DNA from: Pseudoalteromonas sp. BSi20652
GTDB taxonomy: Bacteria > Pseudomonadota > Gammaproteobacteria > Enterobacterales > Alteromonadaceae
Direction: 5' to 3'
DNA: 38,428 nt
Assembly (NCBI RefSeq): GCF_000239855.1
Contig: NZ_BADT01000239.1
Coordinates: 1 to 38,428, forward strand
Shown here: positions 1-7,520 of the stretch, piece by piece
How positions within the stretch are numbered: position 1 is the stretch's first letter
How the letters are laid out: every line of letters starts with the position of its first letter
Notes under the pieces: model-generated
Seen by the model: only the letters and a program-made list of their open reading frames with translations
The model's database searches: none
Told to the model about the DNA's origin: nothing
Made by a program: the position numbers and the translations under genes

Positions 1-14
1 ACAGAAATAAAAAT

Positions 15-90
15 GCGGTACTAGCTCAGTTGGTAGAGCGCGACCTTGCCAAGGTCGAGGTCACGAGTTCGAGCCTCGTGTACCGCTCCA
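15..90 (+). tRNA. tRNA-Gly (anticodon GCC)
   Basis: Complete cloverleaf. The 7-bp acceptor stem pairs GCGGTAC (15-21) with GTACCGC. The anticodon arm is CGACC-TTGCCAA-GGTCG, giving anticodon GCC, which reads GGC/GGU glycine codons. The T arm carries the GTTCGAG signature. The discriminator base is T, as usual for tRNA-Gly, and the 3' CCA (88-90) is genome-encoded. No promoter can be judged because only 14 bases precede it. It converges on the yjbQ-cheX genes downstream. Confidence 0.97.
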
Positions 91-325
91 ATCTTTTTAT
101 ATCCTTTCAAAATTTTCTGTATTAAAAATCATAAATAAAATTATAATTTAAAATCTTTCTTATCTACTTTATTCTATGTGCAATATTCAGCATTGAAGTT
201 TTGGTTGTTAGAAGCTATTGCTTCTCGCGCGCGCGTTCTGCGCTTACAAGATAAGTGTTGTACTTTGACGTTATAAGGTGTGAGTGAGGTAGGAAGAGTT
301 AATACTTTGAAACCTGAAGCTTTTG
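91..325. other. Intergenic region between tRNA-Gly and yjbQ
   Basis: AT-rich spacer with no credible ORF. It holds a short hairpin, AGAAGC-TATT-GCTTCT (210-225), followed directly by a 10-base alternating CG run (226-235), which is unusual in this AT-rich context. No T-rich terminator is obvious for either flanking gene. Confidence 0.5.
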
Positions 326-754
326 TTAAAACAGCTCCCCCTGAATAGTTGCTATAACTCGTCTAGAGCCACCAGAATCACGGTGCTCGCCCAAGTAAAT
401 ACCTTGCCATGTACCTAGCGCTAAATAACCATTTGAAATGGGAATAGTTAATTCACAACCCAACGTACTGGTTTTTATGTGTGCGGGCATGTCGTCGTCA
501 CCTTCATAATCGTGGCGGTAATAAGGTTGACGCTCAGGAACGAATTTATTGAAATGGCTCTCCATGTCCATACGAACAGTGGGGTCTGCATTCTCGTTTA
601 TTGTAAGGCTCGCTGAGGTATGCTGAATAAATAAATGTAATAAACCAACTTTATAATTTTCCAGTTCAGGAAGTTGAGACAATATTTCGTCATCAATTAA
701 ATGAAAACCTCGGCTGCGAGGTTTCAATGTAATTTGTCTGTGCTGCCAACTCAT
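326..754 (-). CDS. yjbQ: YjbQ/UPF0047 family protein
   Basis: A 142-residue protein covering the whole YjbQ (UPF0047, TIGR00149) family, which forms a small compact trimer. Visible hallmarks are the central [13 protein letters not shown] segment, with its conserved His and Asn/Asp, a later DMPAHIK segment and a C-terminal [12 protein letters not shown] stretch. Some members have been reported to rescue thiamine-phosphate synthase mutants, but the physiological role is unsettled. The start overlaps the end of cheX by 4 bases (ATGA), which implies translational coupling on the minus strand. The family call is firm; the function is not. Confidence 0.92.
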   Translation of the reverse strand: MSWQHRQITLKPRSRGFHLIDDEILSQLPELENYKVGLLHLFIQHTSASLTINENADPTVRMDMESHFNKFVPERQPYYRHDYEGDDDMPAHIKTSTLGCELTIPISNGYLALGTWQGIYLGEHRDSGGSRRVIATIQGELF

Positions 755-1218
755 AGTTTATCGAAGCTAACTTCAATGTTTGCATTACCTGCATCGCAAG
801 TAAATGGCATAATTATTTTTTTGCCTTGGCTTTTATGAGTAATAGTGTGGCCTTTTCCTGATACGACAATAGGTGTTGCCATATCAAAGTCGAAACCTTT
901 TTCACCGAGTAGGTTTTTAGCCCCCCCCGTCACCATGTTAGTAATTTCACCTACCATATCTGTAACTTCCTCATCTATAGACTCAGGACGTTCGCCAAGC
1001 ATGCGCTCCATGATAGTAAGTGCTAGCTCTTGATCAAAAGTAATTGAAAACGATCCTCGGGTTTGTGGGCCTACCATACCAATAAGACCAGATACATCGC
1101 CACAGGCTACCTCATCCGTTTTGATACGTGGCTTACCTGGTTTCAATTGAGTTTGAGCCATTGTACTTAATACATTGATCAAAGAAGATAAAAATGGATT
1201 GATGAACTCTACATTCAT
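751..1218 (-). CDS. cheX: Chemotaxis protein CheX-like (CheC/CheX/FliY phosphatase family)
   Basis: 155 residues, the usual size of CheX. In this family CheX dephosphorylates phospho-CheY, and its catalytic signature is an E-x2-N pair on a helix. Here that helix reads [15 protein letters not shown], so the Glu and Asn are present. The N-terminus ([16 protein letters not shown]) and the mid-protein [11 protein letters not shown] strand also match the family. No other chemotaxis genes lie nearby, so the target response regulator is unknown. The coding strand carries a G8 run (921-928) within a Thr-Gly-Gly-Ala segment; the frame is intact here. yjbQ follows with a 4-base overlap. Confidence 0.88.
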   Translation of the reverse strand: MNVEFINPFLSSLINVLSTMAQTQLKPGKPRIKTDEVACGDVSGLIGMVGPQTRGSFSITFDQELALTIMERMLGERPESIDEEVTDMVGEITNMVTGGAKNLLGEKGFDFDMATPIVVSGKGHTITHKSQGKKIIMPFTCDAGNANIEVSFDKL

Positions 1219-1246
1219 ATTGTTTACTCTTAAATTGGTATTATGA

Positions 1247-1277
1247 AATGGCTACAATTTATATGAGTATAGCCATT
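1247..1277 (-). terminator. Stem-loop between zur and cheX
   Basis: 8-bp inverted repeat AATGGCTA (1247-1254) / TAGCCATT (1270-1277) with a 15-nt loop. It lies between the zur stop and the cheX start. The T-run after the stem is weak (TTTCAT on the minus strand), so it may only attenuate zur transcripts or not act as a terminator at all. Confidence 0.4.
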
Positions 1278-1294
1278 AGGAGATTTTTTGGGAA

Positions 1295-1735
1295 TTATGA
1301 TGCTCTGCAAGATTCACATTTACCATGCGCTTCTATTGTTTGACCAGAAACAACAAATCCACCTTCGGCTGCTAGGCTGTTTAGTTCATGAGAGATTACG
1401 GTTGAATGTAACTCTTTTACAAAACCGCAGGTATCACAAATTAATAACTGTACAGGATGAATATGATCAAAATGATGACACAGCATAAATGCATTTGTGC
1501 TTTCAATTTTATGAATAAAACCCAGCTCAGCTAAAAAGTCTAAAGCACGATAAATAGTTGCAGGTTTAGCGCCTGTTTCTGTTACTTTTAATTGTTCAAG
1601 CAAATCGTACGCACCAACACCGCCTTGTGCACTGGCTAATAGGCGAAATACTTTTTCGCGGATTGGTGTAAAACGCGCGCCACGGTTGTCGCAAACTTGC
1701 TTTGCTTTACTTACAAGTGATTCTATATTCATCAT
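1295..1735 (-). CDS. zur: Fur family transcriptional repressor, Zur type
   Basis: 146 residues from the chosen ATG at 1735, with AAGGAT (1743-1748) 7 nt upstream. A longer reading from 1771 lacks a ribosome-binding site. The N-terminal winged helix contains RFTPIREKVFRLL and the recognition segment KPATIYRALDFL. The C-terminal part has an HHFDHIH metal-ligand cluster and two zinc-type Cys pairs, CDTC and CESC. The short Fur architecture and these CxxC pairs fit Zur, the zinc-uptake repressor, better than Fur itself. It is divergent from marC. No znu or other zinc genes are adjacent, so the regulon cannot be inferred. Confidence 0.85.
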   Translation of the reverse strand: MMNIESLVSKAKQVCDNRGARFTPIREKVFRLLASAQGGVGAYDLLEQLKVTETGAKPATIYRALDFLAELGFIHKIESTNAFMLCHHFDHIHPVQLLICDTCGFVKELHSTVISHELNSLAAEGGFVVSGQTIEAHGKCESCRAS

Positions 1736-1827
1736 TGCTCTTATCCTTATGCTACCGTGATATACTAACATACTGTATTGTAGTTGCAGTGTTTTTATTA
1801 AACGCTTTTTATCTAGGAAAGCCAGTA

Positions 1828-2448
1828 ATGCATGAGTTATTAGCTATATTTATATTCTTTTTTGCGGTTATAGACCCCATTGGTACCGTGCCTGTATTTA
1901 TTGCAGTTACACGTGGCGAGAGTGAAAGGTTTAAACGTAAAGTTATAGTAAAAGCAGTAGGGGTATCTGCATTAGTACTCTTATTTTTTGTGCTTGCAGG
2001 AGAGCTATTACTTAATGCAATTAAAATTCCGCTATCAGCGTTTCAAATAGCCGGTGGTATTGTATTGCTTATTTTTGCTCTTTCAATGATTTTTGGTGAA
2101 AGCAAACCTGAAACTGAAATTAAAAGTATGCGTGATAGCACTGAAACAGCTATTTTTCCGCTAGCTATTCCATCCATCGCGAGCCCAGGCGCTATGTTGG
2201 GCGCTGTATTAATGACCCGCAATGAAGAGCATACCTGGGTTGAGCAATTAATCACTTCATCAATGATGCTTGCTGTACTTGCTGTTGTACTGGTTTTGTT
2301 ACTCCTTGCAACTCACGTACATAAATTAATTGGTGATAGTGGTGCAAGTATAATAAGTAGAATAATGGGGCTTATTTTAAGTTCGGTTGCGGTTACCAAT
2401 ATTTTAAATGGCATAGCCCATTATTTTGGCTTGCAGGTGTTTTCTTAA
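1828..2448 (+). CDS. MarC family integral membrane protein
   Basis: 206 residues. The chosen ATG (1828) has AGGAAA 7 nt upstream and gives the typical family N-terminus, HELLAIFIFFFAVIDPIGTVPVFI, with the conserved DPIGTVPVF motif. A much longer in-frame extension upstream has no ribosome-binding site. Six hydrophobic segments are visible, as expected for MarC/UPF0056 inner-membrane proteins; another hallmark is the PLAIPSIASPGAM loop. The family has no firmly established function: the proposed link to multiple antibiotic resistance in E. coli was not supported. It shares an intergenic region with zur, but no clear Zur operator is seen. Confidence 0.9.
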   Translation: MHELLAIFIFFFAVIDPIGTVPVFIAVTRGESERFKRKVIVKAVGVSALVLLFFVLAGELLLNAIKIPLSAFQIAGGIVLLIFALSMIFGESKPETEIKSMRDSTETAIFPLAIPSIASPGAMLGAVLMTRNEEHTWVEQLITSSMMLAVLAVVLVLLLLATHVHKLIGDSGASIISRIMGLILSSVAVTNILNGIAHYFGLQVFS

Positions 2449-2450
2449 CA

Positions 2451-2479
2451 TTGATGCTCGCCAGGCTTTTGTGTAAAAT
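2451..2479 (+). promoter_or_regulatory. Sigma-70 promoter for dusA
   Basis: -35 TTGATG (2451-2456) and -10 TAAAAT (2474-2479) are separated by exactly 17 bp, just after the marC stop. Initiation is expected near 2486. That leaves the upstream in-frame GTG at 2497 almost leaderless and favours the TTG at 2530 as the dusA start. Confidence 0.6.
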
Positions 2480-2529
2480 ACAGCGCCTTTTAAGCTGTGC
2501 TTAATAACTTTAATACCCTGAGGTTTGCT

Positions 2530-3504
2530 TTGAATAAATGTACTTTGGATAGACGCTTTTCTGTGGCCCCCATGCTTGATTGGACTGATCGCCATTGTCG
2601 TACTTTTCATCGCAAAATGACTAAACATACTGTGCTTTATACTGAAATGATAACCACAGGGGCTATTTTATTTGGTCGAGGTGACTACTTACATTTTAAT
2701 AAACACGAAGGCCCAGTTGCGCTGCAACTTGGTGGCTCTGATCCTAAAGCACTTGCGCAATGTGCAAAATTAGCCGGTGAGCGTGGTTATGACGAAATAA
2801 ATTTAAATGTAGGTTGCCCGTCAGACCGAGTTCAAAATGGTCGATTTGGTGCATGTTTAATGGCTGAACCTCAATTAGTTGCTGACTGTGTTGCCGCAAT
2901 GAAAAACGAAGTAAACATTCCTGTTACCGTTAAAACGCGTATTGGTATTGATGAGCAAGATTCGTATGAGTTTTTATGTGCGCTTATTGAAGCGTCTCAT
3001 AAAGTAGGGTGTGATGATTTTATTATTCATGCTCGTAAAGCATGGCTCAATGGTTTAAGCCCGAAAGAAAATCGTGAAGTTCCACCGCTTGATTACCCAC
3101 GTGTTTATCAACTTAAAAAAGATTATCCGCAGCTAGACTTAAGCCTAAATGGCGGTGTTAAAACAATTGAGCAGAGCCTAGAACATTTGCAACATATTGA
3201 TGGCGTAATGATTGGGCGTGAGGCTTACAGCAACCCATTTATGCTCAATGACGTTGATGAGAAAATTTATGGAGATGCTGCAAACACGCAGTCACGCCAC
3301 GACGTAGTGCGTTCAATGTATGACTACATTGAAGAAGAAATGCGTTTGGGTGCTAATTTTTGGCATATTGCACGTCACATGCTCGGTATTTTTCAGGGGC
3401 AGCCTGGTGCGCGAGGTTTTAGACGCCACCTTTCTGAAAGTGGTCACGGTAAGCAAGCTGATTTATCGGTAATGGATAAAGCATTAAGCTTTGTACCAGA
3501 ATAA
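2530..3504 (+). CDS. dusA: tRNA-dihydrouridine(20/20a) synthase DusA
   Basis: Flavin-dependent enzyme that reduces uridines 20/20a in the tRNA D-loop. The N-terminus has the DusA signature [16 protein letters not shown]. The catalytic Cys sits in [41 protein letters not shown] segment and a NGGV phosphate/FMN motif follow, then the C-terminal tRNA-binding helical region. The start is uncertain. TTG at 2530 has GAGG 6 nt upstream and gives 324 residues; GTG at 2497 gives 335 but sits about 11 nt from the predicted transcription start. It is followed by a strong terminator. Confidence 0.95.
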   Translation: MNKCTLDRRFSVAPMLDWTDRHCRTFHRKMTKHTVLYTEMITTGAILFGRGDYLHFNKHEGPVALQLGGSDPKALAQCAKLAGERGYDEINLNVGCPSDRVQNGRFGACLMAEPQLVADCVAAMKNEVNIPVTVKTRIGIDEQDSYEFLCALIEASHKVGCDDFIIHARKAWLNGLSPKENREVPPLDYPRVYQLKKDYPQLDLSLNGGVKTIEQSLEHLQHIDGVMIGREAYSNPFMLNDVDEKIYGDAANTQSRHDVVRSMYDYIEEEMRLGANFWHIARHMLGIFQGQPGARGFRRHLSESGHGKQADLSVMDKALSFVPE

Positions 3505-3530
3505 AACTAAGCTTTAAAAATTCTAAATTT

Positions 3531-3554
3531 AAGCCACTTTCGAGTGGCTTTTTT
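3531..3554 (+). terminator. Rho-independent terminator of dusA
   Basis: Perfect 8-bp stem AAGCCACT / AGTGGCTT closed by a TTCG loop (3539-3542) and followed by a T-run. It lies 27 bases after the dusA stop. Confidence 0.9.
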
Positions 3555-3689
3555 GATCCTAAAAATTAGTCAAAATCATAATTTATTGGCCAATTCCACT
3601 CTATGTTGTTCAGCTTAAAGTCACTAAAATTTAGAGTGTTTGTTATTTACAATTATGATTTTAAAGGTTTTATTTCTTTTTGATGGACT

Positions 3690-3705
3690 TGGCACAACTC
3701 TTGGA
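3690..3705 (+). promoter_or_regulatory. Sigma-54-type promoter upstream of pspA
   Basis: TGGCAC (3690-3695), 5 bp, then TTGGA (3701-3705). This matches the -24 element of the sigma-54 consensus exactly and has the correct spacing. The -12 element has GG instead of GC. Initiation would fall near 3716, leaving a leader of about 30 nt before the pspA start at 3748. Psp operons are classically RpoN/PspF-dependent, and rpoN itself is in this window. No pspF gene is adjacent. Confidence 0.65.
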
Positions 3706-3747
3706 ATCTCCTTGTTGAAATTAATTAAAAATCAACAGGAGAATCTC

Positions 3748-4428
3748 ATGGGAATATTTAACCGCGTAAATGATGTAATTCAATCAAACATTGTCGCTAT
3801 GCTTGATAAAGCAGAAGATCCAGAAAAACTTTTAAACCTAATGCTTACCGAGATGCAAGATGCATTGAATGAGTCCCGTAGTACAGCAGCCGCTTTATTG
3901 TGTGAAGAGAAAATAATTAATCGCCAAATTGATACTAAAAAAACAGAATTAGCAGCTTGGCAAATTAAAGCAGAACGTGCGGTTGAGAAGGGCAGTGATG
4001 ACCTTGCTAAGTCTGCCTTACTTGAAAAGCAGCGCGTTAACGAAAGCATTGAAAATAAGCAAATTCAACTAGAAACACTGCAAGAGTCTATTGCAAAAAT
4101 TAAGGTTGATTGTGAGCGTCTGCAGCAAAAAATGGCTATGGCTAAAACTAAGCAAGCTCAGTTAATGCAGCGTCATAATGTTGCTATTGCTAGAGGGCGA
4201 ATCAGTACGCAACTACAAAGCGATAAAGTAGCTCATGCGTTATCTCGTTTTGAACAAATAGAGCAGCGTGTTGAAGGTATTGAAGCTCAAGTAGAGGCTT
4301 ATGAGCTGACTGATACAGCAAGCTCTACGAGTGCCCAAATTGAGTCGTTAGTTAAAAATGAAAAAATTGATGCTGAACTGGCTCGCTTAAAAGCGAATTT
4401 AAATACTAACTTAAAACAAACTGCTTAG
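3748..4428 (+). CDS. pspA: Phage shock protein A (PspA/IM30 family)
   Basis: 226 residues from the ATG at 3748, which has AGGAGA 5 nt upstream. An in-frame extension to 3640 would run through the sigma-54-like promoter and is rejected. The protein begins GIFNRVNDVIQSNIVAMLDKAEDPEKLL, with the N-terminal amphipathic helix and conserved EDPEK turn of PspA. A long coiled-coil hairpin follows, rich in Lys/Glu/Gln heptads and lacking membrane spans. PspA is an ESCRT-III-like peripheral protein that stabilises a stressed inner membrane and, in enterobacteria, inhibits the activator PspF. pspC follows 9 bases downstream; pspB is not seen. Confidence 0.95.
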   Translation: MGIFNRVNDVIQSNIVAMLDKAEDPEKLLNLMLTEMQDALNESRSTAAALLCEEKIINRQIDTKKTELAAWQIKAERAVEKGSDDLAKSALLEKQRVNESIENKQIQLETLQESIAKIKVDCERLQQKMAMAKTKQAQLMQRHNVAIARGRISTQLQSDKVAHALSRFEQIEQRVEGIEAQVEAYELTDTASSTSAQIESLVKNEKIDAELARLKANLNTNLKQTA

Positions 4429-4437
4429 GAGATTGCT

Positions 4438-4644
4438 ATGAACAGCTTTAATCGTCAACGAGGTTGGTATAAAGATACTCTAAATAAAAAAATATCGGGT
4501 GTTTGTAGTGGTTTAGCTCATAGGTTGGACTTTCCGGTATGGGCAACACGCGTAGTTACTATTTTGTTGTTTTTGAGTTTTCCGTTTGCAATTGCACTTG
4601 GTTATTTTATAGCGCATTGCTGCCTTGAAAATAAAGAGTATTAA
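4438..4644 (+). CDS. pspC: PspC domain protein
   Basis: 68 residues consisting only of a PspC domain. It has an N-terminal cytoplasmic arm (RGWYKDTLNKKISGVCSGLAHRLD) and a hydrophobic hairpin (VWATRVVTILLFLSFPFAIALGYFIAHCCL). E. coli PspC is about 119 residues, so this is a short form without the periplasmic tail that takes part in stress signalling. It has a GGAG site upstream and lies 9 bp after pspA. With no pspB in the locus, signalling may be simplified. Its stop codon lies inside the left end of a repeat element. Confidence 0.88.
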   Translation: MNSFNRQRGWYKDTLNKKISGVCSGLAHRLDFPVWATRVVTILLFLSFPFAIALGYFIAHCCLENKEY

Positions 4645-4801
4645 TACCAACAGGCATAAATATTTGAACAATTTAACGAATTAAATCACTCTATAACATT
4701 GTTAAAAATTTTATGTAGAACAACTAGATATAAAATTTTGCCTAGTTATAGTGCAGTTTTCTTATCGTTAAATAGACCCCATATATAAGCCGGTTGGTAT
4801 A
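4642..4801. repeat. MITE-like intergenic element with inverted ends
   Basis: The pspC/4814 gap is bounded by inverted ends. The left end is TAATACCAACAGGC (from 4642) and the right end is GCCGGTTGGTAT (to 4800). The terminal repeat core ATACCAAC/GTTGGTAT matches perfectly over 8 bases. The interior is AT-rich and non-coding, with short complementary segments (for example AACAATTTAACG and TTATCGTTAAAT). The left end supplies the pspC stop codon, and the right end abuts the AAGGAG ribosome-binding site of the next gene. I recall ends of this type as a common dispersed repeat in Pseudoalteromonas and Shewanella, but only this copy is complete here. Confidence 0.5.
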
Positions 4802-4813
4802 AGGAGAATTACT

Positions 4814-5140
4814 ATGAAAGCTTTGGCAGTATGTGTAATTATCTATTTATTACTGTTTACTGATTTAATAACGTTTGTGCAGATTGATTCTTGGCAGTTG
4901 CCGTTATGGATTGCTGATATTAGCTGGGTTGGGCTCGAGCTTGTAGGTGCTTTGGCCACAATTGTTGCTGTAGTTGCGGTAGTAGCTTTAATTACTATGG
5001 GATTAGTTGGTGCGGGTGTAGTGGCATTAGCAGGGACTGTTTTAGCGCTTTTATTTGGATCTATAATGATTGCATGGCTGTTACTATTTGTTGCAGTGTT
5101 GTGTTGGCTTGTTGCCGATAACAAAAAAGTAGCCTCTTAA
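4814..5140 (+). CDS. Small hydrophobic membrane protein of unknown function (psp locus)
   Basis: 108 residues with AAGGAG (4801-4806) ideally placed before the ATG. Nearly the whole protein is hydrophobic. There is an N-terminal span (ALAVCVIIYLLLFTDLITFV), a short polar linker with Trp residues, then two or three Ala/Val/Gly-rich spans and a KK tail at the C-terminus. I do not recognise a named family. Its position after pspA-pspC suggests it could be an extra membrane component of the shock response, but the MITE-like element in between may carry its own transcription signals. No function is assigned. Confidence 0.7.
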   Translation: MKALAVCVIIYLLLFTDLITFVQIDSWQLPLWIADISWVGLELVGALATIVAVVAVVALITMGLVGAGVVALAGTVLALLFGSIMIAWLLLFVAVLCWLVADNKKVAS

Positions 5141-5148
5141 TCCTTAAT

Positions 5149-5177
5149 TTGACTGACTATTATAGGTTAACTATGTT
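5149..5177 (+). promoter_or_regulatory. Probable sigma-70 promoter of the PCuAC gene operon
   Basis: TTGACT (5149-5154), a 17-bp spacer, then TATGTT (5172-5177), located 40 bp before the start of the copper chaperone gene. The -35 is near consensus; the -10 is moderate. Confidence 0.5.
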
Positions 5178-5216
5178 AAATTTAGCCTGTAATTTAAAGT
5201 TTTCATAAGGATAAGA

Positions 5217-5729
5217 ATGATGACGAAACTATGTTTTTCGATGGCTTCTGCATTAGTATTTAGTTTTTTTTCGTCATCGTTGGCGGCACACTCAGAGCAC
5301 GATCACGGTTCTGATGTGGCTGTACTCGAAGTCACTAACGCGCAAGTTAGAGAGTTTTTACCTGCGAGCACTTCAACTGTAGGCTATTTAACGCTTATTA
5401 ATCACGGTGGAGCCGCAGCAACTTTAACTAAGGCAACTATTGATGGCTTAGGGCGTGTTGAAATACACGAGCATTCACATGTAGACGGCATGATGAAAAT
5501 GCAACAAGTTGAATCGGTTGAAATTAAAGCGCACGAAAGTGTCAGCTTTCAGCCTGGCGGTTATCATTTAATGGTATTTGAACCACAAGAGCCATTAAAA
5601 GTAGGGCAAGAACGTAAACTCACGCTATATTTTAGTGACGGTAATCGGTTGTTTACTAATGCTCAAGTAGTGTCGCTTGAAGCACAAGCTAAGCAGTCAA
5701 AACCATCTACTCAACACGCTCATCACTAG
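5217..5729 (+). CDS. Periplasmic copper chaperone PCu(A)C
   Basis: 170 residues with an N-terminal signal peptide (hydrophobic core ASALVFSFFSSSLAA, cleavage near residue 24), so periplasmic. The DUF461/PCuAC fold is supported by STVGYLTLINHG and by the metal-ligand pattern: His84-88 in VEIHEHSH, Met92-95 in GMMKM, then His117 and Met119 in YHLMVF. These chaperones bind Cu(I) and deliver it to the CuA/CuB sites of cytochrome oxidase. Two adjacent ATGs (5217 and 5220) follow AAGGA; either could be used. His-rich stretches at both ends (HSEHDH and HAHH) may add copper binding. It is first in a tight operon with the next two genes. Confidence 0.92.
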   Translation: MMTKLCFSMASALVFSFFSSSLAAHSEHDHGSDVAVLEVTNAQVREFLPASTSTVGYLTLINHGGAAATLTKATIDGLGRVEIHEHSHVDGMMKMQQVESVEIKAHESVSFQPGGYHLMVFEPQEPLKVGQERKLTLYFSDGNRLFTNAQVVSLEAQAKQSKPSTQHAHH

Positions 5730-5737
5730 GAGTACAC

Positions 5738-6724
5738 ATGTCGCAACATAAAGGAAAAATAGCAGGGATAGTTGTTTTACTGCTTATCATATTTTACGCA
5801 ATTGCTGTTTATTGGAGCACTGAGCCTTCACGTTTTGATGTTGTTGCAAACGCCAAAGAGCAAGCGCAGCTTCGTAATGAAAATGTAGTAACGGGTTATG
5901 TAACTACTTCTACGTTAATTACGGTAGCAAATACCTTACTCGATAAACCGGGTGGCTACTTATCAAATGATGTCATACCGCCAAGTATTATTATGGATGA
6001 TATGCCAGCATGGGAATATGGCGCACTAGAAATGGTACGTGATTTATCACTTTCTATGCGAAAAGATTTTAGTCGTTCGCAATCACAATCGACTGAACAT
6101 GAAGCACTTAAAAAGGCGCAACCACAATTTAATATAAGCTCTGAAGCATGGGCATGGCCAAGTGCTGAAGGCGAATATCAAAAAGGGATTGACTATTTAA
6201 TGTTATATCGTGGACAAATAGCTAACGAGCATGAACGCGATAGCCAATTTTACGCACGAGCAGATAACTTACGTAGTTGGCTTAAAGAGGCTGAAAAACG
6301 TTTAGGTAGCTTAAGCCAGCGTTTAAGTGCCAGTGTAGGCCAAGAAAAAGTGAATACTGATTTAGCGGGTAATTCATCTAATAAACAAGCAACGCTTGCT
6401 CCACTGCAGCAACAAGTAAGAACACCGTGGTTAGAAATTGACGACGTGTTTTACGAGTCGCGTGGTGCTACATGGGCGTTATTACACTTTTTACAAGCGA
6501 TAGAGTATGACTTTGCTGATGTGCTTGAGAAGAAAAATGCGCGTGTAAGCGTTCAACAAATTATACGTGAGCTTGAGGCTACCCAAGAAACAGTGTGGAG
6601 CCCACTTATTTTAAACGGGAATGGTTTTGGCTATGTTGCTAATCACTCTTTAGTTATGGCAAATTATATTTCTAGAGCCAATGCGGCTTTAATCGAACTT
6701 AGCGAACTACTAGCTCAAGGATAA
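5738..6724 (+). CDS. DUF2333 family inner-membrane protein
   Basis: 328 residues starting 8 bp after the copper chaperone gene, with AGGAG upstream. A single N-terminal membrane anchor (IAGIVVLLLIIFYAIAVYW) is followed by a large presumably periplasmic domain. Conserved-looking segments are VVTGYVTTSTLITVANTLLDKPGGYLSND, MPAWEYGALEMVRDLSLSMRKDFSRSQSQS and TPWLEIDDVFYESRGATWALLHFLQAI, which I recognise as the DUF2333 family of gammaproteobacteria. The function is unknown. Co-transcription with a copper chaperone and an outer-membrane protein hints at an envelope role only. Confidence 0.85.
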   Translation: MSQHKGKIAGIVVLLLIIFYAIAVYWSTEPSRFDVVANAKEQAQLRNENVVTGYVTTSTLITVANTLLDKPGGYLSNDVIPPSIIMDDMPAWEYGALEMVRDLSLSMRKDFSRSQSQSTEHEALKKAQPQFNISSEAWAWPSAEGEYQKGIDYLMLYRGQIANEHERDSQFYARADNLRSWLKEAEKRLGSLSQRLSASVGQEKVNTDLAGNSSNKQATLAPLQQQVRTPWLEIDDVFYESRGATWALLHFLQAIEYDFADVLEKKNARVSVQQIIRELEATQETVWSPLILNGNGFGYVANHSLVMANYISRANAALIELSELLAQG

Positions 6725-6727
6725 AAA

Positions 6728-7498
6728 ATGAAAAAGTATTGTTTAGCAGCAGCCCTTTCAATGGCATGTTTAGCACCGGCAGCGCAAGCTGACACCCTAC
6801 TTGGTTTATACGTAGGTGTTGATGGGTGGAAATCTGATAATGATGGTCAGTTTTCTTACAAAAATAATGCATCTCAAGATTTTAATTTTGAAGATGAGAC
6901 TTTTGTAAGTTATTACGCGGCGCTTGAGCATCCGGTACCATTAGTACCAAACATTAAATTAAAGTATACAGAGCTTGAGTTAAATGGTTCAGCGCTGCTT
7001 ACAGATACGTTTAGCTTTAATGGTTCTGATTATGTTGTTGGCTCTACTGTAAATACAGTAAGCGATTTAACGCATATTGATTATATTTTGTATTATGAAA
7101 TTTTTGATAATGACTTAATCTCAATAGACTTAGGTTTAAATGCCAAACAGTTTGACGGTGATATTGTTGTAAATGGCACTACTCAAAATGGTGGTGCTAA
7201 CTTTACTGAAACTGTTAATTTTTCTGGTTTTGTTCCTCTTGCATATGGTCGTGCCGAAGCTGGCTTACCATTTACTGGCTTAAGTGTATTTTTTGAAGGT
7301 AGCTTTTTGGCTATTGACGATAGTAAAGTACAAGATTACCAAGTAGGCGTAGCGTGGGAACTTATTGATAACTTAGCAGTAGATGTTGCAGTTAAAGCAG
7401 GTTACCGCTCTATGATATTAGAAATTGATGATGTAGATGATATTACAACTGATATTGATGCATCTGGCCCATTTGCGGGTATTCAGATTCATTTTTAA
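6728..7498 (+). CDS. TIGR04219 family outer membrane beta-barrel protein
   Basis: 256 residues. The signal peptide is KKYCLAAALSMACLAPAAQA, with cleavage after AQA near residue 21. The mature part alternates aromatic/hydrophobic and polar residues with acidic loops (ENEDD-like turns such as DNDGQ and EIDDVDD) and ends in a beta-signal, GPFAGIQIHF, with a terminal Phe typical of outer-membrane barrels. The pattern LLGLYVGVDGW at the mature N-terminus fits TIGR04219. No function is known. It starts 3 bp after the DUF2333 gene, so the two are co-transcribed. Confidence 0.85.
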   Translation: MKKYCLAAALSMACLAPAAQADTLLGLYVGVDGWKSDNDGQFSYKNNASQDFNFEDETFVSYYAALEHPVPLVPNIKLKYTELELNGSALLTDTFSFNGSDYVVGSTVNTVSDLTHIDYILYYEIFDNDLISIDLGLNAKQFDGDIVVNGTTQNGGANFTETVNFSGFVPLAYGRAEAGLPFTGLSVFFEGSFLAIDDSKVQDYQVGVAWELIDNLAVDVAVKAGYRSMILEIDDVDDITTDIDASGPFAGIQIHF

Positions 7499-7520
7499 TT
7501 AGCGCTCTATAATTAAGTTA

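Noticed and set aside
1736-1827. Possible Zur operator between zur and marC
   Set aside because: No palindrome close to the known gammaproteobacterial Zur box could be found.
4843-5124. A 93-codon frame opposite the 108-residue membrane protein
   Set aside because: The plus-strand gene has an ideal AAGGAG site and coherent TM segments; the antisense product is Thr/Ala-rich shadow sequence.
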